Part shown: positions 53,066 to 60,311 of the stretch, in pieces | Numbering within the stretch: position 1 is the first letter of the stretch | Layout of the letters: every line of letters begins with the position of its first letter | Source: Anaerolinea sp. | GTDB lineage: Bacteria > Chloroflexota > Anaerolineae > Anaerolineales > Anaerolineaceae | NCBI GenBank assembly: GCA_029975965.1 | Contig: JARKOV010000149.1 | Location: 26,611 to 90,610, forward strand | DNA: 64,000 nt | Reading direction: 5' to 3' | Position numbers and translations under genes: made by a program | Notes under the pieces: generated by a model | Databases searched by the model: none | What the model was told of the DNA's origin: nothing | The model's input: only the letters and a program-made list of their open reading frames with translations

Positions 53066-53944
53066 ATGTCTACCAAAGATTGGATTCGCTTCTGGGTACT
53101 CGGCCTCATCTGGGGTACATCCTTTTTGTGGATCAAGATTGCTGTCGGCGAGGTGAGCCCCTTCGTGCTGGTCGGTTTTCGCACCCTGTTTGGAGTGCTT
53201 GGGCTGCTGGTTGTTTTGTGGTTCACGCGCCAGGCAGGCCCGCCTCGCGCCGAGTTGCGCCAGCAAGCCGGGGTCTTCGCCGTGGCCGGGTTAATCAATG
53301 TGGCTTTGCCGTTTGTGCTCATCTCCTGGGGCGAACAGCACATTTCATCTGGGCTGGCGTCGATCCTCAACAGCACCGTGCCTTTGTTCACCTTTGTGAT
53401 CAGCGCCTTGATCCTGCGCGACGAGCCGGTGAAGGGCGGCCGGGTGCTGGGGCTGCTGGTGGGTTTTGCCGGGGTGGTCGTGCTGTTCTGGCCGGAGCTG
53501 GCCAACGGCAAGATGGATTCCGGGTTGCTTGGGCAGCTTGCCATGCTTGTGGCGGCCTTGTGCTATGCCGCGGGAATCATCTATGTGCGCCACAAGGGCC
53601 AGCGAGTCGGGCCTCAGATGCAATCCTTGCTGCAACTGACCGCCGCGACAACCATGATGTGGGCCCTCACCTTGATCGTTGAGCGACCGGTGCGTCTGCC
53701 GGTTCTGCCAGTCACCTGGATCGCCTTACTGTGGCTGGGGCTGCTCGGCTCGTGCGTGGCTTACATCCTCTACTTTGGCTTGCTGAAAACGATCGGGTCG
53801 ACCCGCACCACCATGGTGACCTACATCCCCCCGCTGGTAGGGGTGGTGCTGGGGGCGTTATTCTTACAGGAAAGCTTCACCTGGCAGGCGCTGGTGGGCG
53901 GGGCGATGATCCTCTCGGGGATCGTGGTGGTCAACCGGAAGTGA
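53066..53944 (+). CDS. EamA-family (DMT) transporter
   Basis: A 292-residue membrane protein with ten helices in two five-helix halves, the EamA/drug-metabolite transporter fold. The first half begins FWVLGLIWGTSFLWIKIAVG and has FRTLFGVLGLLVVLWF; ASILNSTVPLFTFVISALIL closes it. The second half starts near LLGQLAMLVAALCYAAGIIYVR and ends with the typical PLVGVVLGALFLQESFTWQALVGGAMIL. Such proteins export metabolites or toxic compounds, but the substrate cannot be told. The ATG follows AGGGATTCTTT, a weak ribosome site. Its stop codon abuts that of the opposite-strand aldolase gene. Confidence 0.9.
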   Translation: MSTKDWIRFWVLGLIWGTSFLWIKIAVGEVSPFVLVGFRTLFGVLGLLVVLWFTRQAGPPRAELRQQAGVFAVAGLINVALPFVLISWGEQHISSGLASILNSTVPLFTFVISALILRDEPVKGGRVLGLLVGFAGVVVLFWPELANGKMDSGLLGQLAMLVAALCYAAGIIYVRHKGQRVGPQMQSLLQLTAATTMMWALTLIVERPVRLPVLPVTWIALLWLGLLGSCVAYILYFGLLKTIGSTRTTMVTYIPPLVGVVLGALFLQESFTWQALVGGAMILSGIVVVNRK

Positions 53945-54724
53945 TCACCCCTGTTCTCCGATCTTTTTGAGGTCGGCGGCCAGTCGCTTGCAAGACGTGT
54001 TGAGCATTTCCAGGTCGGTGGAACAGGCCAGCAGGTTCATGCCGCGCGGACGCCAGGCGGCGATCCAATCCAAGCCGGCGTGGATACCGGTGAACATCCC
54101 GCGCGCCTGGGCCGCCTCGAACACCCGCCCAATCGCCTGCTGCATCTGAGGGTCGTCGACCGCTTTGCTTGCCCCCAGGGAGAGCGACAGGTCATTGGGA
54201 CCGATCACCACCCCGTCCACGCCCGGCACGTCGAGCAAGGCGTCGATGTCCTCGACGGCCTCCTTGCGCTCGATTTGCAGGATGACCAGGTTTTCCCGGT
54301 TCATGAAACGGGTGAACTCCCAGGGGTCGGCGGGTTGAAATTCGTTGTGCCCCTTGGTCGCAGACAGGCCGCGCTTGCCCTCGGGTGGGAAGCGCACGCT
54401 GCGCACCAAATTCTCTACCTGTTCGCGGGTCTCGATGCGCGGCACCATCACGCCCTCGGCGCCGGCGTCCAGCACGCGGGCGATGAGATGATATTCTCCG
54501 TCGGGGACGCGCACCAGGGGGGTGAGCCCCGCCAGGCGAAGCGCCTGGATGACGTTGGCGGTCGACTCGAGGTCGAAGCGCCCGTGCTCCATGTCGATGA
54601 AGGCGAAGTCGAAGCCTGCCTGGGCGAGGATGATGGCGATCGCCGGGGAGCGGACCTCCTGTATCATCATCCCGGTGGCAAAACGGCCGGATTGCAGCAT
54701 GGCGCGTAGCCGGTTTAGGCGCAT
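53945..54724 (-). CDS. HpcH/HpaI-family aldolase
   Basis: A 259-residue class II pyruvate aldolase-like TIM barrel, which splits or makes 2-keto-3-deoxy acids using a divalent metal. Seen features: FDFAFIDMEHGRFDLE near 33 to 48, LVRVPDGEYHLIARVLDAGAEGVMVPRI (near 70 to 97), the metal Glu in QIERKEAV near 150 and Asp in GPNDLSLSLG near 176. The usual HpaI/GarL/YfaU length is near 255. No catabolic neighbours reveal the substrate. The gene lies tail to tail with the EamA gene. Confidence 0.88.
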   Translation of the reverse strand: MRLNRLRAMLQSGRFATGMMIQEVRSPAIAIILAQAGFDFAFIDMEHGRFDLESTANVIQALRLAGLTPLVRVPDGEYHLIARVLDAGAEGVMVPRIETREQVENLVRSVRFPPEGKRGLSATKGHNEFQPADPWEFTRFMNRENLVILQIERKEAVEDIDALLDVPGVDGVVIGPNDLSLSLGASKAVDDPQMQQAIGRVFEAAQARGMFTGIHAGLDWIAAWRPRGMNLLACSTDLEMLNTSCKRLAADLKKIGEQG

Positions 54725-54807
54725 AAAATCCTCCTGGGTGGTTAGCTGTCGACCAAAGATTTTATTGGATGGAAGAGAATCGATTGGTTCTATCCTTCAT
54801 TGTACGC

Positions 54808-54831
54808 GAAACCGGGCGCGCGACCGGTTTC
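54808..54831. promoter_or_regulatory. Inverted repeat over the -35 region of the DUF3267 gene
   Basis: GAAACCGG (54808-54815) and CCGGTTTC (54824-54831) are perfect 8-base arms with an 8-base spacer, ending 4 bases before the -10 box. A likely regulator site. Confidence 0.5.
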
Positions 54832-54835
54832 ATTC

Positions 54836-54841
54836 TATAAT
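54836..54841 (+). promoter_or_regulatory. -10 box of the DUF3267 gene
   Basis: Perfect TATAAT, ending 10 bases before the ATG; the leader would be only about 3 bases. Confidence 0.5.
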
Positions 54842-54851
54842 TAAGCAAACC

Positions 54852-55481
54852 ATGCCGCGCCTTTCTGTAGATGATTTGCTGGACAGCTCACGTTTCCAGC
54901 TTCTGGATACGCTCCACCACCTGGACCTGGCGCCGTTCCTGGTGGCTTATTACCTCAAGCGCAGCAACCGCGTGGTTGCCTCGCACTACGTGGGGATGGC
55001 GCTGTTCCTCTGTGGGGCTATTTGGGCAGGGGTGGCGGCCGGGATGAGCGCGTCTGCCTGGTGGGTGCAGAGCGGCGGCGTGGTGCTGGCCTGGCTGGTC
55101 TTGATCCCAATTCACGAGGGGCTGCACGCGCTGGTCTACCGGCTGCTGGGCGCGCGCGACATCCGTTTTGGCTTTTCGCTGCGCAACCTGTACGCCTACG
55201 CCATTGCCCACCTTTTCGTCGTCGACCGGCGAGAGTTCACCTGGCTGGCGCTGGCGCCAACCCTGGCGATCAACGGCGGGCTGCTCATCCTGACCGGGCT
55301 TTCTGAGCCGCTGAGATTCTTTGCGCTGGCGCTCTCCCTGCTGCATTTCAGCTCGGCCGCCGGCGATTGGGCGATGCTCTCTTACCTGTGGGAGAAGCGT
55401 GCTCACCCCGTGTTCACCTACGACGATGCCGCCACACAGTCCAGCTTCTTCTACCGTAGAATCGAACCAACCCTGGAGTGA
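54852..55481 (+). CDS. DUF3267 membrane protein with HExxH zinc-protease motif
   Basis: A 209-residue protein with about four membrane helices (HYVGMALFLCGAIWAGVAAG, WWVQSGGVVLAWLVLIP, a central pair near 145 to 165, and LRFFALALSLLHFSS). The motif HEGLH at about 100 to 104, preceded by LVLIPI, is the HExxH zinc site of DUF3267, a family related to intramembrane metalloproteases. A substrate or true protease activity is not proven for the family. The start was set at 54852 because of the TATAAT box; the long in-frame extension upstream overlaps the opposite-strand aldolase. The next gene begins 3 bases after its stop. Confidence 0.78.
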   Translation: MPRLSVDDLLDSSRFQLLDTLHHLDLAPFLVAYYLKRSNRVVASHYVGMALFLCGAIWAGVAAGMSASAWWVQSGGVVLAWLVLIPIHEGLHALVYRLLGARDIRFGFSLRNLYAYAIAHLFVVDRREFTWLALAPTLAINGGLLILTGLSEPLRFFALALSLLHFSSAAGDWAMLSYLWEKRAHPVFTYDDAATQSSFFYRRIEPTLE

Positions 55482-55484
55482 TCG

Positions 55485-56522
55485 ATGCAAACTAATCCAC
55501 CCCTTGTCCCGGGCCGCCTTCCCGATTTCAACAACCTGCTGGCTGTCCTGGAACGCCGCTGCCCCGACCGACCGACCCTGTTCGAATTCTTTCTCAACGA
55601 CCGGCTGCACCAGGCCTTGACCGGGATTGCCACGGTCGGGCTGCACTCGGACCTGGAGATCAACCTGCAAAAGATGTGGGCTTTCCGCAACGCCGGTTAC
55701 GATTACTACGATGTGCAGCTTCCCGGGTTTGGATTCCCGGCCGGAGAGGTGGCGCACCAGCGCACGGTCTCCCAGAACGAGGGCGCGGTGATTCGGGACC
55801 GGCGGTCGTTCGAGCAGTACGCCTGGCTCGATCCAGAGGCGGCGGATTGGGCGCTGCTCGACCAGTTAGAGGCCCGTTTGCCCGCCGGGATGAAGCTGAT
55901 CGTTTACGGACCGAGCGGGGTGCTAGAGAACGCGATCAACCTGGTGGGTTACGAGGCGCTGTGCATATTGATCGCCGATGACCCGGCGCTGGCGACGGAT
56001 ATCTTTGGCGAGATCGGCAGCCGGTTGGAACGCTACTACCAGATCGCCGCGCGCCACCCGGCGGTGGGGGCCTGCATCTCCAACGACGATTGGGGCTTTC
56101 GCACCCAAACACTTTTCTCACCGGCGGGTATGCGCAAGCATATCTTTCCCTGGCACAAGCGCATCGCACAGGCCATCCATGCCGGAGGGAAGCCGGCTAT
56201 CTTGCATTCGTGCGGGCATTTCGAGCGCATCATCGACGATGTGATCGACGACATGGGCTATGACGCGCGCCATTCCTACGAAGATAATATCCTGCCGGTC
56301 GAAGAGGCCTACGAGCGGTACCACCGGCGCATCGCCATTTTGGGCGGCATCGATGTGGATTTCGTCTGCCGGTCAGAGCCTGTCGCGGTGTACGCGCGCA
56401 GCAAGGCGATGCTGGAACGGGCGGAGGGTCGGGGGGCGTACGCGTTGGGCACGGGCAACTCGGTGCCCGATTACGTCCCGGATGAAGGTTACTTCGCCAT
56501 GATCCGCGCCGCGCTCGAATAG
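55485..56522 (+). CDS. Uroporphyrinogen decarboxylase-family protein (methyltransferase-like)
   Basis: A 345-residue TIM-barrel protein of the URO-D superfamily, which includes HemE and the corrinoid methyltransferases MtaA/CmuA. Seen are FEFFLNDRLHQAL near 29, FISNDDWGF-like CISNDDWGFRTQTLFSP near 198, the HSCGHFERIIDD segment near 242 with candidate metal-binding His and Cys, and a terminal ALGTGNSVPDYVPDEGYFAM. HemE proper keeps an N-terminal Arg motif that I do not see, so a methyltransferase or other role is more likely than haem synthesis. It follows the DUF3267 gene closely and may share its promoter. Confidence 0.83.
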   Translation: MQTNPPLVPGRLPDFNNLLAVLERRCPDRPTLFEFFLNDRLHQALTGIATVGLHSDLEINLQKMWAFRNAGYDYYDVQLPGFGFPAGEVAHQRTVSQNEGAVIRDRRSFEQYAWLDPEAADWALLDQLEARLPAGMKLIVYGPSGVLENAINLVGYEALCILIADDPALATDIFGEIGSRLERYYQIAARHPAVGACISNDDWGFRTQTLFSPAGMRKHIFPWHKRIAQAIHAGGKPAILHSCGHFERIIDDVIDDMGYDARHSYEDNILPVEEAYERYHRRIAILGGIDVDFVCRSEPVAVYARSKAMLERAEGRGAYALGTGNSVPDYVPDEGYFAMIRAALE

Positions 56523-56527
56523 AGGCT

Positions 56528-56637
56528 TAAACCACCAGGACACCAAGAACACCAAGATAGCGTGTGGAATTTATACAGAAAAATTTGAAAAATCCCAAGA
56601 TTCTTAAATCCTGGTGCCTTCGTGTCTTGGTGGTTTA
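56528..56637. repeat. MITE-like element with terminal inverted repeats
   Basis: About 110 bases with ends 56528-56557 and 56609-56637 that are inverted copies of each other (about 29 bases, few mismatches), built on the words AAACCACCA, GACAC and CACCA. The middle is AT-rich. It fills the space between two convergent genes. Similar ACCACCAAGACAC-type repeats are dispersed in many bacterial genomes. Confidence 0.7.
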
Positions 56638-56644
56638 TTTCTTC

Positions 56645-57865
56645 CTAGCTTTTCGCAGCCTCTATCGCCGCCTTGAACTGCTCGGCGTGCTCCGAGTCGA
56701 AGTGCCCTTCGACGATCTCCATCTCCCAGAATGCCAGGCGCCGGTAAAAGTGCTTGCGCCAGGTGGTGAAATGCTCGGGCAAGGCGGCGATCAACGCGCA
56801 AGACTCCTCCTGCGCGAGGGCTAATTCGTCCAGCAGCGCCCCAAGGCTGCCCAGGCGGGCAATCAACGCATCGATGCGCTCGGTGCTGTTCGGGCGGTAT
56901 TCCAGGTAGTCTTCGATGACGTTGTCGTGGAGCATGTCCGCCACCCAGGATTGGAAGTCGCGCTCGCACAGCACAAAATGGCCGACCAGCTCCTTGACGC
57001 TCCACTCACCTTCTGCCGGGCGCTTGCCGGCCTGGTCCTCGCTGAGGCCGCTCACCACGTCGGCGATCTTCTGGTGAACCACGCGGTACTCGGCGCGAAT
57101 CTGGTCGGCCAACTCGACCGGACTGGCGGGCAGCCTGGGGATCGGAAAGCTGCTCAACTCGAGCGGCACGCTGTGTTTCTCTGCCCCGCGATAGAACTCC
57201 ACCAGCGGTCGATCACCGGCCTTCAACCCTCTGAGCGCCTGGTCGAACGAGCCCGGATTGGTCAGCGGGACGCCGTTCAGACTGACCAGGATGTCGTTCT
57301 TCACCAGGCCGGCGGCCTGCGCGCCGGTTCCCTCAGCGGCTCCGGCAATATAAACGCCCTCACTTACCGGAACGCCCAACTTCAAGGCGAGTTCCGCGTT
57401 GAAATTGTCCATGAAAATACCCAGCCGCGGGCGGCGGGCCTGGCGCAGGTCGATGCCGGTTTCGAGAAAAGATTGCAAATTCTCCAGCGACTCGGGCCAG
57501 GCGCGTTCAAAGGAAAGGATCGTATCGCGCCATTCGGACCCGCTGCCCAGGCGGTCGTGGTCCACCTTGACCAGCGTGTCGCCGTTCTGCTTGATAAAGC
57601 TGACCGTCACCTCCATCACCCCCGGCTCCTGCAGCGCATCCCAGGTGAAAGCCAGGTCGTGGGGCGGGTTGTACTGGGTGAAAGAGCCTGTGGCGTAATA
57701 GCCGTCGTTCCACTGCAAGAAGACGTGCCCGCCCTTGCGCCGGTCGGTGCTGGCAGCGTCACTCAGCCAGTCGCGCAACGCCGTGGGATGGGTGAAAGCG
57801 CGGAAAACCTCCTCGAGCGGGGCATGGACGGTGCGGGAAAAGGTGAGCGTGCGGGTCGTGGACAT
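56645..57865 (-). CDS. SRPBCC, PDZ-like and DinB-like domains in one protein
   Basis: A 406-residue cytoplasmic protein. Residues 1 to about 145 form an SRPBCC/AHSA1 domain (TFSRTVHAPLEEVFRAF, ALRDWLSDAA, VTVSFIKQNGDTLVKVDHD), a ligand-binding fold. Residues about 165 to 260 look like a PDZ domain (LGVPVSEGVYIAGAAEGTGA, AGLVKNDILVSLNGVPL). From about 270 on there is a DinB-like four-helix bundle with the metal-type His residues in ELVGHFVLCERDF and WEMEIVEGHFDSEH. DinB/YfiT domains often use small thiols. I know no common protein with all three. The start is the ATG after GGAGGTTCCG; a TATAAT at 57896-57901 is its -10. Confidence 0.75.
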   Translation of the reverse strand: MSTTRTLTFSRTVHAPLEEVFRAFTHPTALRDWLSDAASTDRRKGGHVFLQWNDGYYATGSFTQYNPPHDLAFTWDALQEPGVMEVTVSFIKQNGDTLVKVDHDRLGSGSEWRDTILSFERAWPESLENLQSFLETGIDLRQARRPRLGIFMDNFNAELALKLGVPVSEGVYIAGAAEGTGAQAAGLVKNDILVSLNGVPLTNPGSFDQALRGLKAGDRPLVEFYRGAEKHSVPLELSSFPIPRLPASPVELADQIRAEYRVVHQKIADVVSGLSEDQAGKRPAEGEWSVKELVGHFVLCERDFQSWVADMLHDNVIEDYLEYRPNSTERIDALIARLGSLGALLDELALAQEESCALIAALPEHFTTWRKHFYRRLAFWEMEIVEGHFDSEHAEQFKAAIEAAKS

Positions 57866-57895
57866 CGGAACCTCCAATTTTAACTTTTGTTCTAT

Positions 57896-57901
57896 ATTAT
57901 A
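57896..57901 (-). promoter_or_regulatory. -10 box of the SRPBCC-PDZ-DinB gene
   Basis: TATAAT on the minus strand; the leader would be about 23 bases and contains GGAGG. Confidence 0.5.
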
Positions 57902-58030
57902 CGGTTTCAGCGCACATGATGCAAGGAGCATTTTGGTCTGAATTGTGCTATTCCAAACACTGCCGCTTTGTCGAATGGATAATCAACCTGACTGAGCACT
58001 ACTTCACATCAATTTGCGGATGATTGCTGG

Positions 58031-58036
58031 TATAGT
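58031..58036 (+). promoter_or_regulatory. -10 box of the SH3 lipoprotein gene, leaderless type
   Basis: TATAGT ending 6 bases before the ATG at 58043, no ribosome site between. Confidence 0.5.
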
Positions 58037-58042
58037 AGCGCT

Positions 58043-58831
58043 ATGAAACGCTTGTTATCTGCCTGTCGTCGCTTCTACCGGCTGCCTGTTCTGGCGTTGA
58101 TTGCCCTTCTTTTCGCGTGCAACGGGCTTCAACCAAGCGTGACGCCGACACCCACCCATTCCGCTACCCCGCTGCCCACCCATACCGGCACTCCCACCTT
58201 CACCTTCACCCCCACCTGGACCTTCACGCTCACCCACACGCCGCCGCCGACGCGCACGCCTCGCCCCACCGCAACCCCCACGCCTTCCATCACCCCCACC
58301 CCCGAATTTCCCCCGGTGACGGTGAGCATGCAGGCCAACTGCCGCTATGGGCCGGGTGTTGCCTACCTGTATCGCTGGGGGCTTTACCCCGGAGACAAAG
58401 CCGACGTGCGCGGGCGCAACTGGAGCGGCACCTGGTACTGGATTCACCCGTTCAACCTGGAAGGAGCCAACTGTTGGGCTTCGGAGATCGTGTTTGAAGA
58501 GCGCATCGATATCAGCACGGTGCCGGTGGTCAACATTCCCCTCCCGCACACCACCTTTGCCGGACCGCCGGGCAACGTGCAGGCCGTGCGCGACGGCGAT
58601 CGCGTGATCGTTTCCTGGGACGACGTGCCGCTGAGCGACGATAAACGGCGCGGCTACCTGATCGAGGCCATGATCTGCCAGAATGGGTTGGTGCTGCCGT
58701 TCATCGTGCACACGGATGCCAGCTCGTACACCTTTGAAGACCCGCCTGTATGCGCCGAGAAATCCAGCGGATTGCTCTATACAGCCGAGAAGCACGGTTA
58801 TTCCGACCCGGTTCAGATTCCCTGGCCGTAA
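58043..58831 (+). CDS. Lipoprotein with Pro/Thr stalk and SH3-like domain
   Basis: A 262-residue protein with a signal peptide (FYRLPVLALIALLFAC) ending at lipobox Cys 27. Residues 30 to 90 are a stalk of Thr, Pro and Ser. An SH3b-like part follows (VSMQANCRYGPGVAYLYRWG, then the WYWIHP and NCWASEIVFE segments, about 95 to 155), a domain that often binds cell-wall peptides or sugars. The last 80 residues (AVRDGDRVIVSWDDVPLSDD, GYLIEAMIC) resemble a fibronectin type III-like fold. Role unknown, likely envelope related. The gene ends 7 bases from the end of recO on the other strand. Confidence 0.75.
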   Translation: MKRLLSACRRFYRLPVLALIALLFACNGLQPSVTPTPTHSATPLPTHTGTPTFTFTPTWTFTLTHTPPPTRTPRPTATPTPSITPTPEFPPVTVSMQANCRYGPGVAYLYRWGLYPGDKADVRGRNWSGTWYWIHPFNLEGANCWASEIVFEERIDISTVPVVNIPLPHTTFAGPPGNVQAVRDGDRVIVSWDDVPLSDDKRRGYLIEAMICQNGLVLPFIVHTDASSYTFEDPPVCAEKSSGLLYTAEKHGYSDPVQIPWP

Positions 58832-58838
58832 AGGCGGC

Positions 58839-59624
58839 TCATTCTTCGTCAGGTTGCTCGCGGTTGCTGTGGCGGATTTCCTCGAGGAATTCGGGCGAAT
58901 TTAGCCGGCGTTCCAAATGGTAGGTGAGGTAGTGGCGCAGGATGTGCTCCATCTCGGCGCGCTGCTCGTCGTTCGGATGAGCGCGCATCGCCTCGGAGAA
59001 GGCGCTGCGCTGCAGGTGACGCATATATCGCAGGGTGTCTTTTTGAATTTTGCTCGCCGCCGGATAACGCGGTGCGCAGCGCGGGCAAACCACCCCACCT
59101 TGAAACACGTCGAAAAACTGGTCTTCGGCGCGGATCTCGTTGCCGCAACTGACGCAGCGGAACAGCTCGGGCCGAAAGCCGACCAGCTCGAGCAAGCGGA
59201 TCTCGTAGTAGCGCACCGCCAGAAAAGGATCTTCCAGGGTGGAAACGCGCGCGAGAGCTTCGACGGACTGGTTGTACAGCGAGCGATTCTCGCCCTCGTC
59301 GTAGGAAAAGCGGTCGAGCAATTCGAGCACGTAGGCTCCGTAGGCGGTGCGCAGCAAATCCTCGCGCAGCGGCAGGTAGGCATCCACCGTCTCGGCCTGG
59401 GTGACGATCCAAAAGTCGCGCCCGCGCGCCAGCAACAGGCGCACGCGGGTGAAAGGCTCCAGGTGGCCCGCTTTGCGCGAGCGCAGCTTGCGCACCCCCT
59501 TGGCCACCGCCCGCAGCTTGCCGGCCTCGCGGGTGAAGAGGGCCAGCAACCGATCCGCCTCGCCCCAGTCGCTGTGGCGCAGGACGATCGCTTCTACGGT
59601 GAGGGTACGCGGGGTGGGGGGCAT
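58839..59624 (-). CDS. recO: DNA repair protein RecO
   Basis: Loads RecA on gaps with RecF and RecR. The N-terminal OB fold starts TVEAIVLRHSDWGEADRLLALFTREAGKL (residues 8 to 36) and the zinc domain has CVSCGN and CPRCAP (near 175 to 205). The length of 261 fits. The start at 59624 is chosen by matching the family; an in-frame upstream extension of 38 codons is made of heptamer-repeat and spacer sequence and is not conserved-looking. No clear ribosome site is seen, only GGAAGG next to the ATG in inverse orientation. Co-directional with cdd and glmU upstream. Confidence 0.93.
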   Translation of the reverse strand: MPPTPRTLTVEAIVLRHSDWGEADRLLALFTREAGKLRAVAKGVRKLRSRKAGHLEPFTRVRLLLARGRDFWIVTQAETVDAYLPLREDLLRTAYGAYVLELLDRFSYDEGENRSLYNQSVEALARVSTLEDPFLAVRYYEIRLLELVGFRPELFRCVSCGNEIRAEDQFFDVFQGGVVCPRCAPRYPAASKIQKDTLRYMRHLQRSAFSEAMRAHPNDEQRAEMEHILRHYLTYHLERRLNSPEFLEEIRHSNREQPDEE

Positions 59625-59630
59625 GGAAGG

Positions 59631-59676
59631 AATGAAGAATGAAGAATGAAGAATGAAGAATGAAGAATGAAGAATG
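59631..59676. repeat. Heptamer tandem repeat AATGAAG upstream of recO
   Basis: Six full copies and part of a seventh of the 7-base unit, starting 7 bases before the recO start codon. A repeat of this kind can change in number by slippage. The 235 bases between recO and cdd hold no gene; they also contain ATGAG/CTCAT-rich words. Confidence 0.85.
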
Positions 59677-59859
59677 TTGGGAGTTGTTATGAGTGATTCG
59701 TTATGAGATTGGTTTGTTTGGCACCTGCTCCGTTGCAATCCATTCGTCCGCCAAACGACTCTAACTCATCTCAAAAATTGAGGATTAGTTTTTAAGATAT
59801 CTTCTCGTCAATCCTCACTCGAAACCCGTCACTCATCACTTCTCATTCCTCACTCACCT

Positions 59860-60264
59860 TCATACCAGGCTTTCGCTGGTGAATGCGCCTGGGAGCAGCT
59901 CGCGCACGCTGGTCTCTTGAGTCACGTTGCCTTTTTCATCCACGATGAAAACGAGCGTGTCGAGGCCAAACTCGGCCAGCACCTGCCGGCAAGACCCGCA
60001 AGGGGTGCCGCCGTTGGCAGTGGCGACCGCGATGGCGATGAACGAGCGCTCTCCCTCCGACACGGCTTTGAAAACAGCCGTCCGCTCGGCGCAAATACCG
60101 GATGGATAGGCGGCGTTTTCCACGTTGACGCCATCGTAGATCTTGCCCGAGGCGGTGAGCAGTGCCGCGCCGACCGCGTAATGGGAATACGGTGCATAGG
60201 CCCATTTCCGCACTTCTAAGGCCGCTTCGATCAACTGCTGGCGCTGTTCGTCGTTCAGCGTCAT
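59860..60264 (-). CDS. cdd: Cytidine deaminase
   Basis: Turns cytidine or deoxycytidine into uridine or deoxyuridine in pyrimidine salvage. A 134-residue protein of the homotetrameric type with zinc ligands in GICAERTAVF (catalytic Glu next to Cys) near 53 and GTPCGSCRQVLAEF near 85 to 98. YAPYSHYAVGAALLT near 21 and NVENAAYPSG are also typical. The start follows AAGGAGAAAACCC; the in-frame extension upstream runs into the CBS gene. Confidence 0.96.
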   Translation of the reverse strand: MTLNDEQRQQLIEAALEVRKWAYAPYSHYAVGAALLTASGKIYDGVNVENAAYPSGICAERTAVFKAVSEGERSFIAIAVATANGGTPCGSCRQVLAEFGLDTLVFIVDEKGNVTQETSVRELLPGAFTSESLV

Positions 60265-60311
60265 GGGTTTTCTCCTTGTTTCAACGGGACAAGAGTCCCG
60301 ATTTGCCGCCC

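Noticed and set aside
59631..59676. Tandem heptamers considered as a CRISPR or origin iteron.
   Set aside because: Units are only 7 bases, without spacers, and no replication or Cas gene is nearby.
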